In this document: piece by piece, positions 53,597 to 62,526 of the stretch
How the letters are laid out: each line of letters opens with the position of its first letter
Position numbering within the stretch: position 1 is the stretch's first letter
Assembly (NCBI RefSeq): GCF_022808985.1
Contig: NZ_JAKZFT010000003.1
Location: forward strand, 283,000 to 346,999
Length of the DNA stretch: 64,000 nt
Direction of reading: 5' to 3'
DNA from: Geotalea sp. SG265
GTDB taxonomy: Bacteria > Desulfobacterota > Desulfuromonadia > Geobacterales > Geobacteraceae
The notes under the pieces: generated by a model
Seen by the model: only the letters and a program-made list of their open reading frames with translations
What the model was told of the DNA's origin: nothing
Databases searched by the model: none
Made by a program: the position numbers and the translations under genes

Positions 53597-54547
53597 ATGA
53601 CAGAAGATCCTTCGCCGGGACAGCCAATCCCCCCCCAAGTTCCCAGGGTCTGGGCTGTGGGTGGCGGCAAGGGGGGAGTCGGAAAGTCCGTAGTCGCCAC
53701 CAATCTGGGTGTGGCCGTGGCACGGCTGGGTCTCCGCTGTGTGCTGGTGGATGCAGACTTGGGAGGCGCCAATCTGCACACCATGCTGGGGGTATCCGCC
53801 AAGAAAGGTCTTGCCAGCATCTTCAACCATGAATCCGCATCTCTCAACGACATTCTCATCCCCACCGGCATTGCAAATCTTCATCTCGTAAGCGGGGCGC
53901 AGGCACTGCTGGACATGGCCAACCCCAAGCACGCACAGAAGCTCAAACTGCTGCGCCAGCTATTTGCCATCGATGCAGATATCATCCTCATTGACCTTAG
54001 CGCCGGGTCATCATTCAATGTCATAGATTTCTTCAATGCCGCCCATGACCCGATCATGGTCGTTGCCCCAACACCCACCTCCATCGAGAATGCCTACCAT
54101 TTTCTCAATGCAGCCCTCCATCGCCGTTTCATGCAGGCTGTGGCAAAGGCCGAAGTGACCGAACTGGCAAAAAAAGCCCTTGCCGATAAAAACGCCAACG
54201 GCCTCCATTCCCCGCGGGAATTGCTGCGTTATCTCTGCCATGAGCATCCTGATGCCGGATCAGCCATCGGCAGCATGATGGCCGGTGTACGCCCCAAGCT
54301 CATTGTCAACCAGGTCCGCCGCGAGGAAGACATGCATCTTGGCGACCAGATTGCCTATGCCTGCCACGACTTCTATGGCGTGAAACTGGAGTATCTGGGA
54401 GGGCTCCGCAGCGACGACCGGGTTGTTTCCTCGATTTTGGACAGAAAACCTCTGCAGGCGACCCAGCCTGCCTGCCAGTTTTCTACCGTAATAGAAGGAA
54501 TCGCCATGCGGCTCATTAACCGCGATAGGGAGGCGCAACATGGATGA
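53597..54547 (+). CDS. MinD/FlhG-like P-loop ATPase
   Basis: The 316-residue protein has a deviant Walker A (GGGKGGVGKSVVATNLG, near 22), VLVDADLGGANLHTMLG, and switch II IILIDLSAGSS. Such ATPases position cell machinery by cycling on the membrane or on a scaffold. A C-terminal amphipathic helix typical of MinD is not obvious. ATG at 53597 (GGAG upstream) is preferred over TTG at 53582. The stop overlaps the next gene by 8 nt. Confidence 0.9.
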   Translation: MTEDPSPGQPIPPQVPRVWAVGGGKGGVGKSVVATNLGVAVARLGLRCVLVDADLGGANLHTMLGVSAKKGLASIFNHESASLNDILIPTGIANLHLVSGAQALLDMANPKHAQKLKLLRQLFAIDADIILIDLSAGSSFNVIDFFNAAHDPIMVVAPTPTSIENAYHFLNAALHRRFMQAVAKAEVTELAKKALADKNANGLHSPRELLRYLCHEHPDAGSAIGSMMAGVRPKLIVNQVRREEDMHLGDQIAYACHDFYGVKLEYLGGLRSDDRVVSSILDRKPLQATQPACQFSTVIEGIAMRLINRDREAQHG

Positions 54548-55052
54548 ATCGTATGAAATTCTCGGCCTGGCTCCAGGTGCGGAACGTTCTGAAGTCAAAC
54601 GTGCTTACCAGCGGCGCAAAGAACTTTATTCCCGGGGTTCGTTGGCCATTTACTCACTGGCCAGTGAATCGGACAGGGAGAGCCGCCTGGAACAGGTAGA
54701 ATCGGCTTACCAGCGCATTCTCTCCTTCATGCACCTGCATGGGGATGAAGGGGAACACACTAACTCCGATCATTCTCCATCCGCACCCATGCCGGATCCC
54801 GAGATGGCACCCGGGGAATATCTCCGTTGGGCGCGGAACCAGGCAGGACTTTCCATAAGACAACTGGCGGACCGAACCAAAATAAGCACAATGAGGCTGG
54901 ATGATATCGAATCGGAACGAATCGACCACCTCCCCCCTCCGGTCTATCTGCGAGGCTTTGTCTATGAATTTGCCCGCAGTTTGGGCCTTGTCAACGCCTT
55001 TCAGCTTTCCGAGTTCTACCTGCGGCGAGTTGCTTCGGGTCTGGACGATTGA
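54540..55052 (+). CDS. J-like/RodZ-type HTH fusion protein
   Basis: The 170-residue protein starts with a J-domain-like helical region (YEILGLAPGAERSEVKRAYQRRKELY), though the HPD motif is absent. A RodZ-like helix-turn-helix follows (about 90-165: YLRWARNQAGLSIRQLADRTKIS...LPPPVYLRGFVYEFARSLGL). No transmembrane span is present, unlike RodZ. Overlap with the MinD-like gene implies joint function in positioning or shape with the bactofilin. Confidence 0.82.
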   Translation: MDESYEILGLAPGAERSEVKRAYQRRKELYSRGSLAIYSLASESDRESRLEQVESAYQRILSFMHLHGDEGEHTNSDHSPSAPMPDPEMAPGEYLRWARNQAGLSIRQLADRTKISTMRLDDIESERIDHLPPPVYLRGFVYEFARSLGLVNAFQLSEFYLRRVASGLDD

Positions 55053-55091
55053 CAGTCCTGTTTTAAAATCAAGGCATGTTTCTCTTTAACA

Positions 55092-55115
55092 CCTGAATAA
55101 TCAGGGCCTTTTTTT
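55092..55115 (+). terminator. Terminator of the M23-bactofilin operon
   Basis: A short stem CCTGA-ATAA-TCAGG followed by GCC and seven T residues, 40 nt after the J/HTH gene. Confidence 0.7.
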
Positions 55116-55119
55116 GATG

Positions 55120-55148
55120 TTGACTTTCAATTTTACTCCAAGTATTAT
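55120..55148 (+). promoter_or_regulatory. Sigma70-type promoter of the hsp20 gene
   Basis: TTGACT (55120-55125), 17-bp spacer, TATTAT (55143-55148), 45 bases before the ATG. No CIRCE inverted repeat is seen. Confidence 0.75.
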
Positions 55149-55192
55149 TTGAACAAGAGGAGTAAAAAGTCCAAAGAAGGAGGTGTCTGGTC

Positions 55193-55741
55193 ATGAGGCG
55201 GCAGACAGAAGAAATGAAACCCGCAACCAGGGAACTTGAAAAAAAACCTGTCTCGTCCGGTACTTATGAAACCAAGCCGACCACCATCGAACGGAATATC
55301 CTGTCGACCCTGCATGAAATGGAGCGGATGTTCGACGAAACGATTCATCGTCCATTTTTCGGGTTCAACATGGTGCCGTTCAGACACATGTTCGAAGAAC
55401 TCGGCAGTTTCGGAACATTCACACCGACCTGTGATATTTTCGAGTCGGGGAATGAGCTGGTGGTCAAATCTGACCTGCCCGGCATGAGCAGGGAGGATGT
55501 CAAGGTGACCATCATGGACAACAACCTGATCATCGAGGGAGAACGGAAATCAGAGGAAAAGGTGGAACGCAAGGACTACCTGAGAGTGGAGCGGACCCAC
55601 GGCTCATTCAGCCGGAGAATCGCCCTTCCTGAAGGGATAGATTCCGAGCAGATCAAAGCCAGCTTCAAAGACGGAGTGCTCGAAATCCGGGTGCCGAAAA
55701 CCGAGACGAAAACCTCTGCCCGGCAGATAAAGCTGGAGTAG
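55193..55741 (+). CDS. Small heat-shock protein Hsp20
   Basis: The 182-residue protein has a long N-terminal arm (about 1-75) and an alpha-crystallin domain (about 78-170) with DLPGMSREDVKVTIMDNNLIIEGER and GSFSRRIALPEGID. The conserved FKDGVLEIRVPK is near the end. It is an ATP-independent holdase. AAGGAGG precedes the ATG; promoter and terminator frame it as a single-gene unit. Confidence 0.95.
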   Translation: MRRQTEEMKPATRELEKKPVSSGTYETKPTTIERNILSTLHEMERMFDETIHRPFFGFNMVPFRHMFEELGSFGTFTPTCDIFESGNELVVKSDLPGMSREDVKVTIMDNNLIIEGERKSEEKVERKDYLRVERTHGSFSRRIALPEGIDSEQIKASFKDGVLEIRVPKTETKTSARQIKLE

Positions 55742-55762
55742 TAGGGCTTGCAGCTGCTGAGG

Positions 55763-55799
55763 AAAAAGGGGGAAGGCCGAAAGGCTTTCCCCCTTTTTC
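55763..55799 (+). terminator. Strong terminator after hsp20
   Basis: A 16-bp stem (AAAAAGGGGGAAGGCC... with GGCTTTCCCCCTTTTT, loop GAAA) ends in a T run. Confidence 0.92.
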
Positions 55800-55975
55800 T
55801 ATCAGAGGATTTTCCCAGGGCCTACTGGGCGGCCCATCCCTCCCAAAAAAGTCAAATGGCCGTCTTCTAAGAGAAGATTCAATCGCAATCTTTCCCCTGG
55901 TGCCACTGGTTAATGGAGGTGTATTAGGGTACACTTTTATCGTATGTGACCGCTATCACTGGACAAGGAGCGAGC

Positions 55976-56944
55976 ATGAAACGATCATTGTTCAAGATTC
56001 TGCCGGTTGTTCTTGCCCTTTCGTTGTGGTTCCCCGGGTGGATTCAAGCACAAACGGCAACGGAGCAGTCAGCCACCCCGCCGGTAGGACAACAGTTGGT
56101 CCGGGAAGGTGACTTCGCCCTCAGGCTTGCTGCAAGCCTGGACATAGTCGATACGGACGACGAGGTGGAAGCGGAGACCAGCCTGGGAGATGCAGGTATC
56201 GCCCCACGCAATGGCTGGATAGCGGACTATCCGGTCACGCCGGATATCGTCGGCGAACTGCACCAGTCGGTGAGAAAAGCAGCCGATGCAGGGAACCTGG
56301 AGATGGACAAGGAAGAGGCATTGAAGGCATTCGAGCAGACCAAACAGGAGGCGGGACTCAAGGTAAAACCTTACACGGCAAGGGATAAGGGGGAGAAGAT
56401 CCCCGAGACGGCACGGGAGTATCCGGACTCCACCGTCATCAACAACTATTATGAAAACGAGGGGCCGCCGATTGTCACCTATTATGCCCCTCCCCCCGAT
56501 TATTTCTACCTCTACAGCTGGGTCCCCTACCCGTTCTTCAGCTTCGGCTTCGGTTTCCCCGGATTCTTCGTCCTGCACGATTTCCACCGGCCGTTCAGGG
56601 TGCACAACCGGGTGCACTTCATCTCGAATCATTTCAATGACGTGAGACGCCATCGGGTTTTCAGGGTCGATCCTGGAGCACGGTTTAACGGGCGGACCTT
56701 CGCCGGCATCGGCGTGCGAAGTGGAACACGCAACTTCATTCCCACCGGCGTTCCCAGAGGCGAGCGAAGGATATTCAACAGGCCCGGACCCGCACCGTTT
56801 ACCGGCAGATCGTTCAGGGCTCCCAGCGGGGGAGGGATGAGAGGCCCCGCCGGCATGGGGGGCATGTCAAGGATGCCATCGGGGGGTGGCATGGCGCCGA
56901 TGCCCTCCGGCGGCGGCAGAGCAACCGGAGGCCGGACACGATAA
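55976..56944 (+). CDS. Secreted protein with Gly/Arg-rich tail, function unknown
   Basis: The 322-residue protein has a signal peptide (cleavage near IQA/QTA, residue 26). An acidic N-terminal region follows, then a Tyr/Pro/Phe-rich middle (YYAPPPDYFYLYSWVPYPFF, about 165-195), a His/Arg segment, and a C-terminal low-complexity part with repeated MPSGGG. No known family was recognised. The AAGGAG before ATG 55976 supports this start. Confidence 0.7.
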   Translation: MKRSLFKILPVVLALSLWFPGWIQAQTATEQSATPPVGQQLVREGDFALRLAASLDIVDTDDEVEAETSLGDAGIAPRNGWIADYPVTPDIVGELHQSVRKAADAGNLEMDKEEALKAFEQTKQEAGLKVKPYTARDKGEKIPETAREYPDSTVINNYYENEGPPIVTYYAPPPDYFYLYSWVPYPFFSFGFGFPGFFVLHDFHRPFRVHNRVHFISNHFNDVRRHRVFRVDPGARFNGRTFAGIGVRSGTRNFIPTGVPRGERRIFNRPGPAPFTGRSFRAPSGGGMRGPAGMGGMSRMPSGGGMAPMPSGGGRATGGRTR

Positions 56945-56973
56945 CAATCGTACGCCAGGAAAAATGGACCGGT

Positions 56974-57654
56974 TTACCTGCACCGCGCCAGGGTAAACCG
57001 GTCCTCAGGGCTGCCCTCGTCCACTACCACCAGGTAGCCCTCCCCTGCCTTCCTGGTCACCAGCACGCCGTAATCCTTCCACTCCAGCTCCGCCGCTTTG
57101 CGCGCGGCTTCATACCAAACCCGGTCCAGAGAATGAACAAGTGACATTCTCGCCGGGTCCGATGGCAGAGTCTCCCTGCGCACCCTGACGATGTGCACAT
57201 GGAGCTGATCCTGGCTACGGTCCTTCTTCGGATTCACCACCAGGGCGATCTCCCCCTCGGGCAGTTTCTTCACAGCCGAATCCCAGGCGAATTGCCAGAT
57301 GCCGTCGGGGCGCAGGGGATCCTCCACCCCCGTCACCCGGCTGCGGGGAATCACCAGACCATGGACAAAGCCTGGCGGACAGTCGCACATCTTCCGATCG
57401 CGGATCGCCGCGAACTCCTTCGATTCGGCCCATACCTCCGTCAGATTCCGGCAGGTATTACAATCCACCTCCACGCGGGGGGTACTGCATTTGGAGCAGT
57501 AATCCTTGTCGCTGGTGTCGATACAGGTGGAGATGGTATTCCAGAGGATATTTCTGTCGGCACTGAGGCACGGCACCGCCGAAAGAAACAAAACGGCGGG
57601 CAAAAGCGCTGCCATGAGATATTTACGTCCGGTGGGGATGGGATGAATCTGCAT
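56974..57654 (-). CDS. CDP-diacylglycerol pyrophosphatase-like (Cdh) secreted protein
   Basis: The 226-residue protein has a signal peptide (cleavage near LSA/DRN) and a Cys-rich segment (CSKCSTPRVEVDCNTCRN). A Cdh/HIT-like domain follows, with LVIPRSRVTGVEDPLRP, IALVVNPKKDRSQDQLHVHIVRV (the H-x-H catalytic motif) and DYGVLVTRKAGEGYLVV. E. coli Cdh hydrolyses CDP-diacylglycerol to phosphatidate and CMP in the envelope. Start 57654 has AGGAAAC upstream. The longer ORF reading into the next gene is an artefact. Confidence 0.8.
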   Translation of the reverse strand: MQIHPIPTGRKYLMAALLPAVLFLSAVPCLSADRNILWNTISTCIDTSDKDYCSKCSTPRVEVDCNTCRNLTEVWAESKEFAAIRDRKMCDCPPGFVHGLVIPRSRVTGVEDPLRPDGIWQFAWDSAVKKLPEGEIALVVNPKKDRSQDQLHVHIVRVRRETLPSDPARMSLVHSLDRVWYEAARKAAELEWKDYGVLVTRKAGEGYLVVVDEGSPEDRFTLARCR

Positions 57655-57692
57655 GATGTTTCCTGTTCCTTCCGCGCAGCCGCTACCACGGC

Positions 57693-58355
57693 TCAGATTA
57701 TGATGGTGGGGGTGCCGGACTTTACCCGGTCGTACTGCTGGATGAAGATTAGTTGCCCGAGGGGAGCTGTAAAGATGATGCCGATAAAGAGGACCGCGGC
57801 GCCGGCGAAGAATATCACATTCCCCACCAAGTAGGCCGCCAGCCAGCCGGCGAAGTCTGTCTGAATGGTCTCGAAGCTCCATTTGTAGGCCTCGGTGATG
57901 CCAACTCCCCGGTCGATGATGAGAAATGCGCCGGGGAAAACGACGAAGCCTACGGCAATGGAGGCAATGCTGCCGAAAAAGGGAACACCATGCAGGACCA
58001 AAACGATGATGAGGTTGATGAGGACGTAGAGGAAGAGATTGGGAAAGCAGTCCCAGGCATTGAAGATGTCCCCCACCTGAGCCGTCCCTTCCCCTCGCGA
58101 GACCTTGATAATAGAGCGGACATAGCCGGCGATGAAGCCGATGTTGGCGATGGGTATCCAGACCACCAGCATGAAGATCAGTGTCAGCAGCACCAGGTCG
58201 GCCAGGTTCCCCTTCCAGATCCGCACCACCGTCTCGAACAGCGCACCGAAGACCCCCTGCCCGCCCGGCCGAGGCGGAGGACCAAGCATGGAGCCGCAAT
58301 GCTTGCACTTGATGGCGCCGTCGAGGATTTCTTCTTTGCAGTAGGGGCATTGCAT
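57693..58355 (-). CDS. Zinc-ribbon multi-span membrane protein
   Basis: The 220-residue protein starts MQCPYCKEEILDGAIKCKHCGS, a four-Cys zinc ribbon, followed by a Pro/Gly linker and about five membrane spans. The membrane part resembles DUF4013/glycerophosphoryl-type bundles seen with zinc ribbons. Function is unknown. GAGAGG lies 7 bases before ATG 58355. Confidence 0.75.
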   Translation of the reverse strand: MQCPYCKEEILDGAIKCKHCGSMLGPPPRPGGQGVFGALFETVVRIWKGNLADLVLLTLIFMLVVWIPIANIGFIAGYVRSIIKVSRGEGTAQVGDIFNAWDCFPNLFLYVLINLIIVLVLHGVPFFGSIASIAVGFVVFPGAFLIIDRGVGITEAYKWSFETIQTDFAGWLAAYLVGNVIFFAGAAVLFIGIIFTAPLGQLIFIQQYDRVKSGTPTIII

Positions 58356-58375
58356 GATTGGCCTCTCTATTTCCC

Positions 58376-58633
58376 TCACCGATACACTTCTCGTCGGTGG
58401 CCTATCCTGACAATGAGAACGGTCACTATTTCCTGTTCAACACGGTAAACGATGCGATAATCGATCACCCGCACGCGATACAGTCCGTCGCTGTTTTTGA
58501 GTTTCTTTACTCCCGGTGGCAATGGATCGTCGGCTAGGCCAAGGATACAGGCATCCACACGTTTCAGGATCGGTTTGGGAACAGCCGATAAATCCCGGAC
58601 AGCAGCACGAGTCAACTCAACCCGGTAAGTCAT
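58376..58633 (-). CDS. RelE/ParE-family toxin
   Basis: The 85-residue protein has the RelE fold pattern: YRVELTRAAVRDLSAVPKPILKRV, GVKKLKNSDGLYRVRVIDYRIVYRV and IVRIGHRREVYR, which includes the Arg and Tyr residues typical of ribosome-dependent RelE nucleases. It overlaps the antitoxin stop by 4 nt (ATGA) and is transcribed from the promoter upstream of that gene. Confidence 0.93.
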   Translation of the reverse strand: MTYRVELTRAAVRDLSAVPKPILKRVDACILGLADDPLPPGVKKLKNSDGLYRVRVIDYRIVYRVEQEIVTVLIVRIGHRREVYR

Positions 58634-58881
58634 TTAAGTCCCAGCTCACGACGCAGATCCTCATAGGAAATCCGCTCGTCTGACTCAGCCAAAGCTGCCT
58701 TTGCCGCTTCGATATCCATCCGGTCTTCCAGCTCTTCAAGCAGTTCCAGGTCCTCAACCGGCACAATCGCCACCAGTTGTTTCCCTCTTCTGGTCAGAAC
58801 AAAGCGCTCCTTACCGAAAGATGCACGATTTATGACCTCGGCAAAACCGTTGCGAGCCTCTGCTGTCGATATCTTCGTCAT
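58630..58881 (-). CDS. Phd/YefM-family antitoxin
   Basis: The 83-residue antitoxin has the Phd/YefM DNA-binding half (TKISTAEARNGFAEVINRASFGKERFVLTRRGKQLVAIVP) and an acidic toxin-binding tail (SDERISYEDLRRELGLK). ATG 58881 follows GGAGG by 5 bases. It should repress its own promoter, whose -10 lies in an ACGTACAA-TTCGTACA palindrome. Confidence 0.93.
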   Translation of the reverse strand: MTKISTAEARNGFAEVINRASFGKERFVLTRRGKQLVAIVPVEDLELLEELEDRMDIEAAKAALAESDERISYEDLRRELGLK

Positions 58882-58901
58882 AACGACCTCCATCTGTACG
58901 A

Positions 58902-58930
58902 ATTGTACGTTAAGGACATGATATGGTCAA
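58902..58930 (-). promoter_or_regulatory. Toxin-antitoxin promoter with overlapping operator palindrome
   Basis: On the minus strand: TTGACC (58930-58925), 17-bp spacer, TACAAT (58907-58902). The -10 is embedded in the near-palindrome ACGTACAATTCGTACA (58894-58910), a likely antitoxin operator. Confidence 0.8.
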
Positions 58931-59398
58931 CGGATTTACGGTTTATATTTGGCAGCAAAGCAGGGATTGTCTTTTGGTCCTACTACATGGAAAGGTCTAT
59001 GACCTAGTCGGTGATTTCGGTAAGGAGCCAGACGGATTAGCCCAGATGTCAGATTTTGTTTCCTCGGCTAGCGGAATAAAGAGATAGTATCCCTCATTTT
59101 TTAGGGTGATGGCTGATGTTGTCGGAAATGCCAATGGAGGTTTGTAGATTATTGTCCTTTAACCATGCACCTCGTGATGTGTGGAGTGATACTGCAAATG
59201 TGCATCTTTCGAGAAATGACGGGCTGGTGTGAAACTTGTTCCAACTGAATGGCTAATGCAGCAAAATACTCAGCGTTAACGTGCAAATCGCTGCTGTATC
59301 ATAGTCCCTAAAGTAGCACCAGTGTAATGGAGCCTCTATTTTAAAACAGGCTGACTTTAATCTTTCTATTCATAAAACACCGGTCGCCTCTTTAATCC
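58931..59398. other. Gene-free AT-richer stretch
   Basis: About 470 bases without a convincing gene. A plus-strand ORF (58922-59088, ATG GTC AAC...) of about 55 codons has no ribosome site and starts inside the TA promoter. No repeat, RNA or phage attachment site was recognised. Confidence 0.5.
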
Positions 59399-60040
59399 CT
59401 AAAGAGCTTGCCATAGGTCGGATATATCTGCACAATGTTGAGCAAGTTCTTCTATTATCTCATCAGTCAACTTAACCCCAAGGCTGATGTTGCCCCGGAC
59501 TACATCAACAAAAACAATTGATTCTCCTGCTATTTTACCTCTATTAACGGATACTCCATAAGCCATACAATTTAATATTGCTCTTACGAACTCATACTTT
59601 GGCCTCTTAGCGCCGAAATAAAGTTTGATATACCAGTCTTGTTCTTTATGAGTCGTGTGAATGTCAGGCGTCACATTAATTTTTACTTCGTTCAAAGAAA
59701 ATGGAAACTTCTCGTCTTTTAAGATATTAAAGTGCTGGTCGCCAAAGTATTGAACATAGTTCCTAATTGCTTTTGAATTCAAGACTAGTTTATTCCGTAA
59801 TGACTTACTTGGTGTCAGAGCCTTTTTTTCAAGTTCCGCTGCTTGATCTAAGGCCCAATCGATGTCTCTATTGTCTCTATTAAATTCGATGATAGTTGAT
59901 TTCGCAGGGTGATAGTACCTGGACATTGCAAGTCCCTCTTCACTTGGATACTTGTACTGCCTTAGCACGCGCATTCTTGTAGCTTCGGTCCCTGCTACAA
60001 AGTCAGCAAAGCTTTTCATAGCTATTGGTTTCATGATCAC
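59399..60040 (-). CDS. Hypothetical protein in accessory region
   Basis: The 213-residue protein is soluble and of mixed composition. Segments are KPIAMKSFADFVAGTEATRMRVLRQYKYPSEEGLAMSRYYHPA (start), a helical middle, and beta-rich KINVTPDIHTTHKEQDWYIKLYFG and KIAGESIVFVDVVRGNISLGVKL. No family was recognised. GTG start at 60040 has GAGGAGG 5 bases upstream; ATG at 60034 is the alternative. It sits 38 nt after a nuclease-fold gene in the same direction, with lower GC than the core genome. Confidence 0.7.
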   Translation of the reverse strand: MIMKPIAMKSFADFVAGTEATRMRVLRQYKYPSEEGLAMSRYYHPAKSTIIEFNRDNRDIDWALDQAAELEKKALTPSKSLRNKLVLNSKAIRNYVQYFGDQHFNILKDEKFPFSLNEVKINVTPDIHTTHKEQDWYIKLYFGAKRPKYEFVRAILNCMAYGVSVNRGKIAGESIVFVDVVRGNISLGVKLTDEIIEELAQHCADISDLWQAL

Positions 60041-60078
60041 AGTATCCTCCTCGGCTGAAGATCAGCGCAATCTTTGAA

Positions 60079-61266
60079 TTAGACAGCCGCAAACTGCCCC
60101 TCAACCTCCTGCCCCTTCCGTTTAAAGTTGCTATCATCCTGACAAAACGACAATGCATCAAAGATAATCCCCGACAGTTTCATCAGGTTCTCAGGCCTAT
60201 TCAGAACCACACTGTTACTGGCCCCAACCTCCAGCCCCGCCCGCTCGATCAGCGCCTTATGCTGGTCCGTCAAGGGAACAATGAAATTAACAAAAGGCTT
60301 CTGCCGGTCTCCGGTGTAGCGAACAATCCAGCGATTGGTTTTTCCTTGGTACAGGACAGCGTAATAACTCTCCGTATCCTTGCCGACGATCTCGTCCGAG
60401 AGCACCTGACCCTCAAGGATCATCTGCACGATGGAAAGCACCTTCCTCTCCGCGGCAGTGGTAACAATTTTGGGATTTGCAGGATCAATCATGTCCGCAT
60501 CGGGGTCAACAGGCGGAGCAGTCGCTAGTTCTACGGTTGCAGAGGCAGGAGGCGGTGGTGAGGAAAGGCCGGTCACTACCATTTTGCTGATGGCATCGGC
60601 AACAGCCTGCTTCACCAAAGGGCTCACAGTTTCTATAAACCTGCCGCTTGGTTTCGCTCCGATGTTGGCGCGAGTTGCAACAAGTCGGACAAAATCGGCA
60701 TCGGGCTCCCTCAGAAGCAGTTCAATCACTTCTTTGAATTTGTCGATATATACCTGGTCCTTTGCAAAAGATCGAAGGCTGTCAGGATGGAAGTTGCCGT
60801 ACCGGAAATGAGCCAGCTGTTCGGCATCTGCTTCTGACATTTTGGTGAGATCAAAAGTTAGGAATGGCGCATCATCCATGATGTTTTTGTTTTTGAGGTC
60901 TGTATAGAAACGCCATTCACGGCCATTGGTGAGCGCCGAAATGGTAACGCCAGGGGTCGCATTGAAATAGCGGGCGATCTGGCCTGTATGGTTAGTGAGT
61001 TTCTCCGTATAAGGCTTCGCCTCGATGAACATCACCGGGTCGTTCTCCGAGAACAGCGCATAATCAACCCGCTCGTTATTCTTTATCCCCGGCAAGTCCG
61101 CGCAGTATTCAGCTTTCACTTTGAGTGGATCGAATGGATTGAAATCGAGGAGGTTGAGGAAGGGAAGAATCAGGGCCTGCTTGGTTGTTTCTTCACTCTG
61201 GCAATGGGAGCCTACGTTCTTCACGTGCTCTGAATGACGCATCAATCGTTCTTTGAAATCCGGCAT
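60079..61266 (-). CDS. HsdR N-terminal-like PD-(D/E)XK protein, stand-alone
   Basis: The 395-residue protein carries a type I restriction HsdR-N-like nuclease fold (about 20-150: ETTKQALILPFLNLLDFNPFDP, ERVDYALFSENDPVMFIEAKPY with the D...ExK core, ALTNGREWRFYTDL). Then come a helical section, a Pro-rich linker (SSPPPPAS), and a C-terminal domain (RKVLSIVQMILEGQVLS...WIVRYTGDRQ). No helicase, specificity or methylase gene is nearby. Proteins of this layout are annotated in many genomes as restriction endonuclease or hypothetical; the role is unproven. ATG 61266 follows GGGAGG. Confidence 0.8.
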   Translation of the reverse strand: MPDFKERLMRHSEHVKNVGSHCQSEETTKQALILPFLNLLDFNPFDPLKVKAEYCADLPGIKNNERVDYALFSENDPVMFIEAKPYTEKLTNHTGQIARYFNATPGVTISALTNGREWRFYTDLKNKNIMDDAPFLTFDLTKMSEADAEQLAHFRYGNFHPDSLRSFAKDQVYIDKFKEVIELLLREPDADFVRLVATRANIGAKPSGRFIETVSPLVKQAVADAISKMVVTGLSSPPPPASATVELATAPPVDPDADMIDPANPKIVTTAAERKVLSIVQMILEGQVLSDEIVGKDTESYYAVLYQGKTNRWIVRYTGDRQKPFVNFIVPLTDQHKALIERAGLEVGASNSVVLNRPENLMKLSGIIFDALSFCQDDSNFKRKGQEVEGQFAAV

Positions 61267-61439
61267 ACTGCCTCCCTTTACAATGTTTCTGTACTGTTTC
61301 CAGTCATAGCGATTAAGGTGACTACTGCCACACCGCATCTGTGCCCGCCGCAGGCGAGTGCAAACACAGGCCAATCTTTAACCTGCAGCGATAGAGGTGC
61401 TTTTAAATAGCTGATGTAGGAGTAACAACAGCAACATCC

Positions 61440-61589
61440 TCAGCGATTATCAGGACAGATAGCCGTAACAGTCCACAAACCATTACTCTGCTTTTCTTTG
61501 CTGGCAGTACAACCATCGTCGATAAAATCTTGTACCAGTTGGTCAACATCATTCCCTGGAACATCAGTCAAAACTCTTTTCGTGGTCAT
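61440..61589 (-). CDS. 49-residue hypothetical protein
   Basis: Reading the minus strand gives MTTKRVLTDVPGNDVDQL... ending CPDNR, 49 residues, with an excellent AAGGAGG 6 bases upstream. Pattern DVDQLVQDFIDDGCTASKEKQSNGLWTVTA suggests a compact helix-strand-strand protein. It follows the broken lipoprotein gene by 22 nt. Function unknown. Confidence 0.7.
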   Translation of the reverse strand: MTTKRVLTDVPGNDVDQLVQDFIDDGCTASKEKQSNGLWTVTAICPDNR

Positions 61590-61611
61590 TGCACCCTCCT
61601 TTGATATCTCT

Positions 61612-62472
61612 TTATTCGTTCAGCTTAAGATCCTGCATGGCCTTTACGCGCGCCTCCTCAAGTGTTTTATTCCTCAAAAACATAGGGATGGCCCCAGGGC
61701 TGGTGTCAAAGCCATTGTCCTTCATCCACTGAAGAAGCCTTTGTTCATTTGCCTTGTCGATCGTCTTACCATCCGGTTTTATGAAACTACGTAGGCTGTC
61801 CCCAGAAACAGTCCTGCTGTATTTACCTTCAATCAATTTTTTAAGATTATCATCAGCAGATCTTTTGTCGGCTCCGGCATCGGCAATAATATTTTGCAGC
61901 GCCCCCACAATAGTGCCCGCATTGTAATAGTCCACAATATCACTAAGACCGTGCGGCAAAGAATAATCCCTTACCTCCAATGACATTGCCTGGCGTATTA
62001 TCTCCAACTTAGCCTTCCTTGACGATTGCATTTTGGCAATCAAAGCCTGTGTTGATGAATCTTGAAAGTAGTTTTTATTGATTGAAACCCGTGCACCACC
62101 AATGCCACCAGAAATTGCAGAGACTATCGCCTACGTGGCACTGTGGGTGATCAACCCTCCAGCAGCTCCCAGACCGAGTATTGCCAAATCAGTTGTTGTG
62201 TCAAAGGTAGCTCTTCCCCCATAAAGTCCGGCCTCAAAATTATAATAGTTGACATCAGTGAGGTAAATGAGTTCATCCAAAATTTGATTACGTTGTTGAA
62301 CAGTCACTGTGCTGTTATTTACAAATATTGCATTAGATTCAGAGTACTTATCTACAAGTGCATTTACTATCTTATCTTGATATTTAGGCTTATAAGGACG
62401 GCCTTGGTAGACTCCTGCGCATCCTGATAGTATAAATAAACATAACCCTGTGATAATGATTGCCTTAAACAT
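61612..62472 (-). pseudogene. Lipoprotein gene interrupted by one in-frame TAG
   Basis: The upstream part (62472 to 62131) encodes a lipoprotein signal with lipobox FILSGCAG and about 113 residues ending GGLITHSAT. A TAG at 62131-62133 then interrupts. The same frame continues without any other stop through AIVSAISGGIGGARVSINKNYFQDSS into a 143-residue segment ending QDLKLNE. Total length without the stop would be about 285 residues. A single nonsense change, for example from CAG, or a sequencing error explains it. GGGGGG lies 2-3 bases before the start. Confidence 0.8.
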
Positions 62473-62526
62473 TGCCCCCCCTTTGATAGATCAGATTTTA
62501 TTGTATAACAGTGACTGCAGTCGTGG

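Noticed and set aside
57655..58350. Long N-terminal extension of the Cdh-like gene
   Set aside because: It overlaps the zinc-ribbon membrane protein in another frame, and the signal peptide starts at 57654.
58922..59088. Plus-strand ORF of about 55 codons
   Set aside because: It has no ribosome site, begins inside the toxin-antitoxin promoter and shows no recognised motif.
60079..61266. Complete type I restriction system
   Set aside because: Only the HsdR-N-like nuclease fold is present; no helicase motor, HsdM or HsdS is visible.
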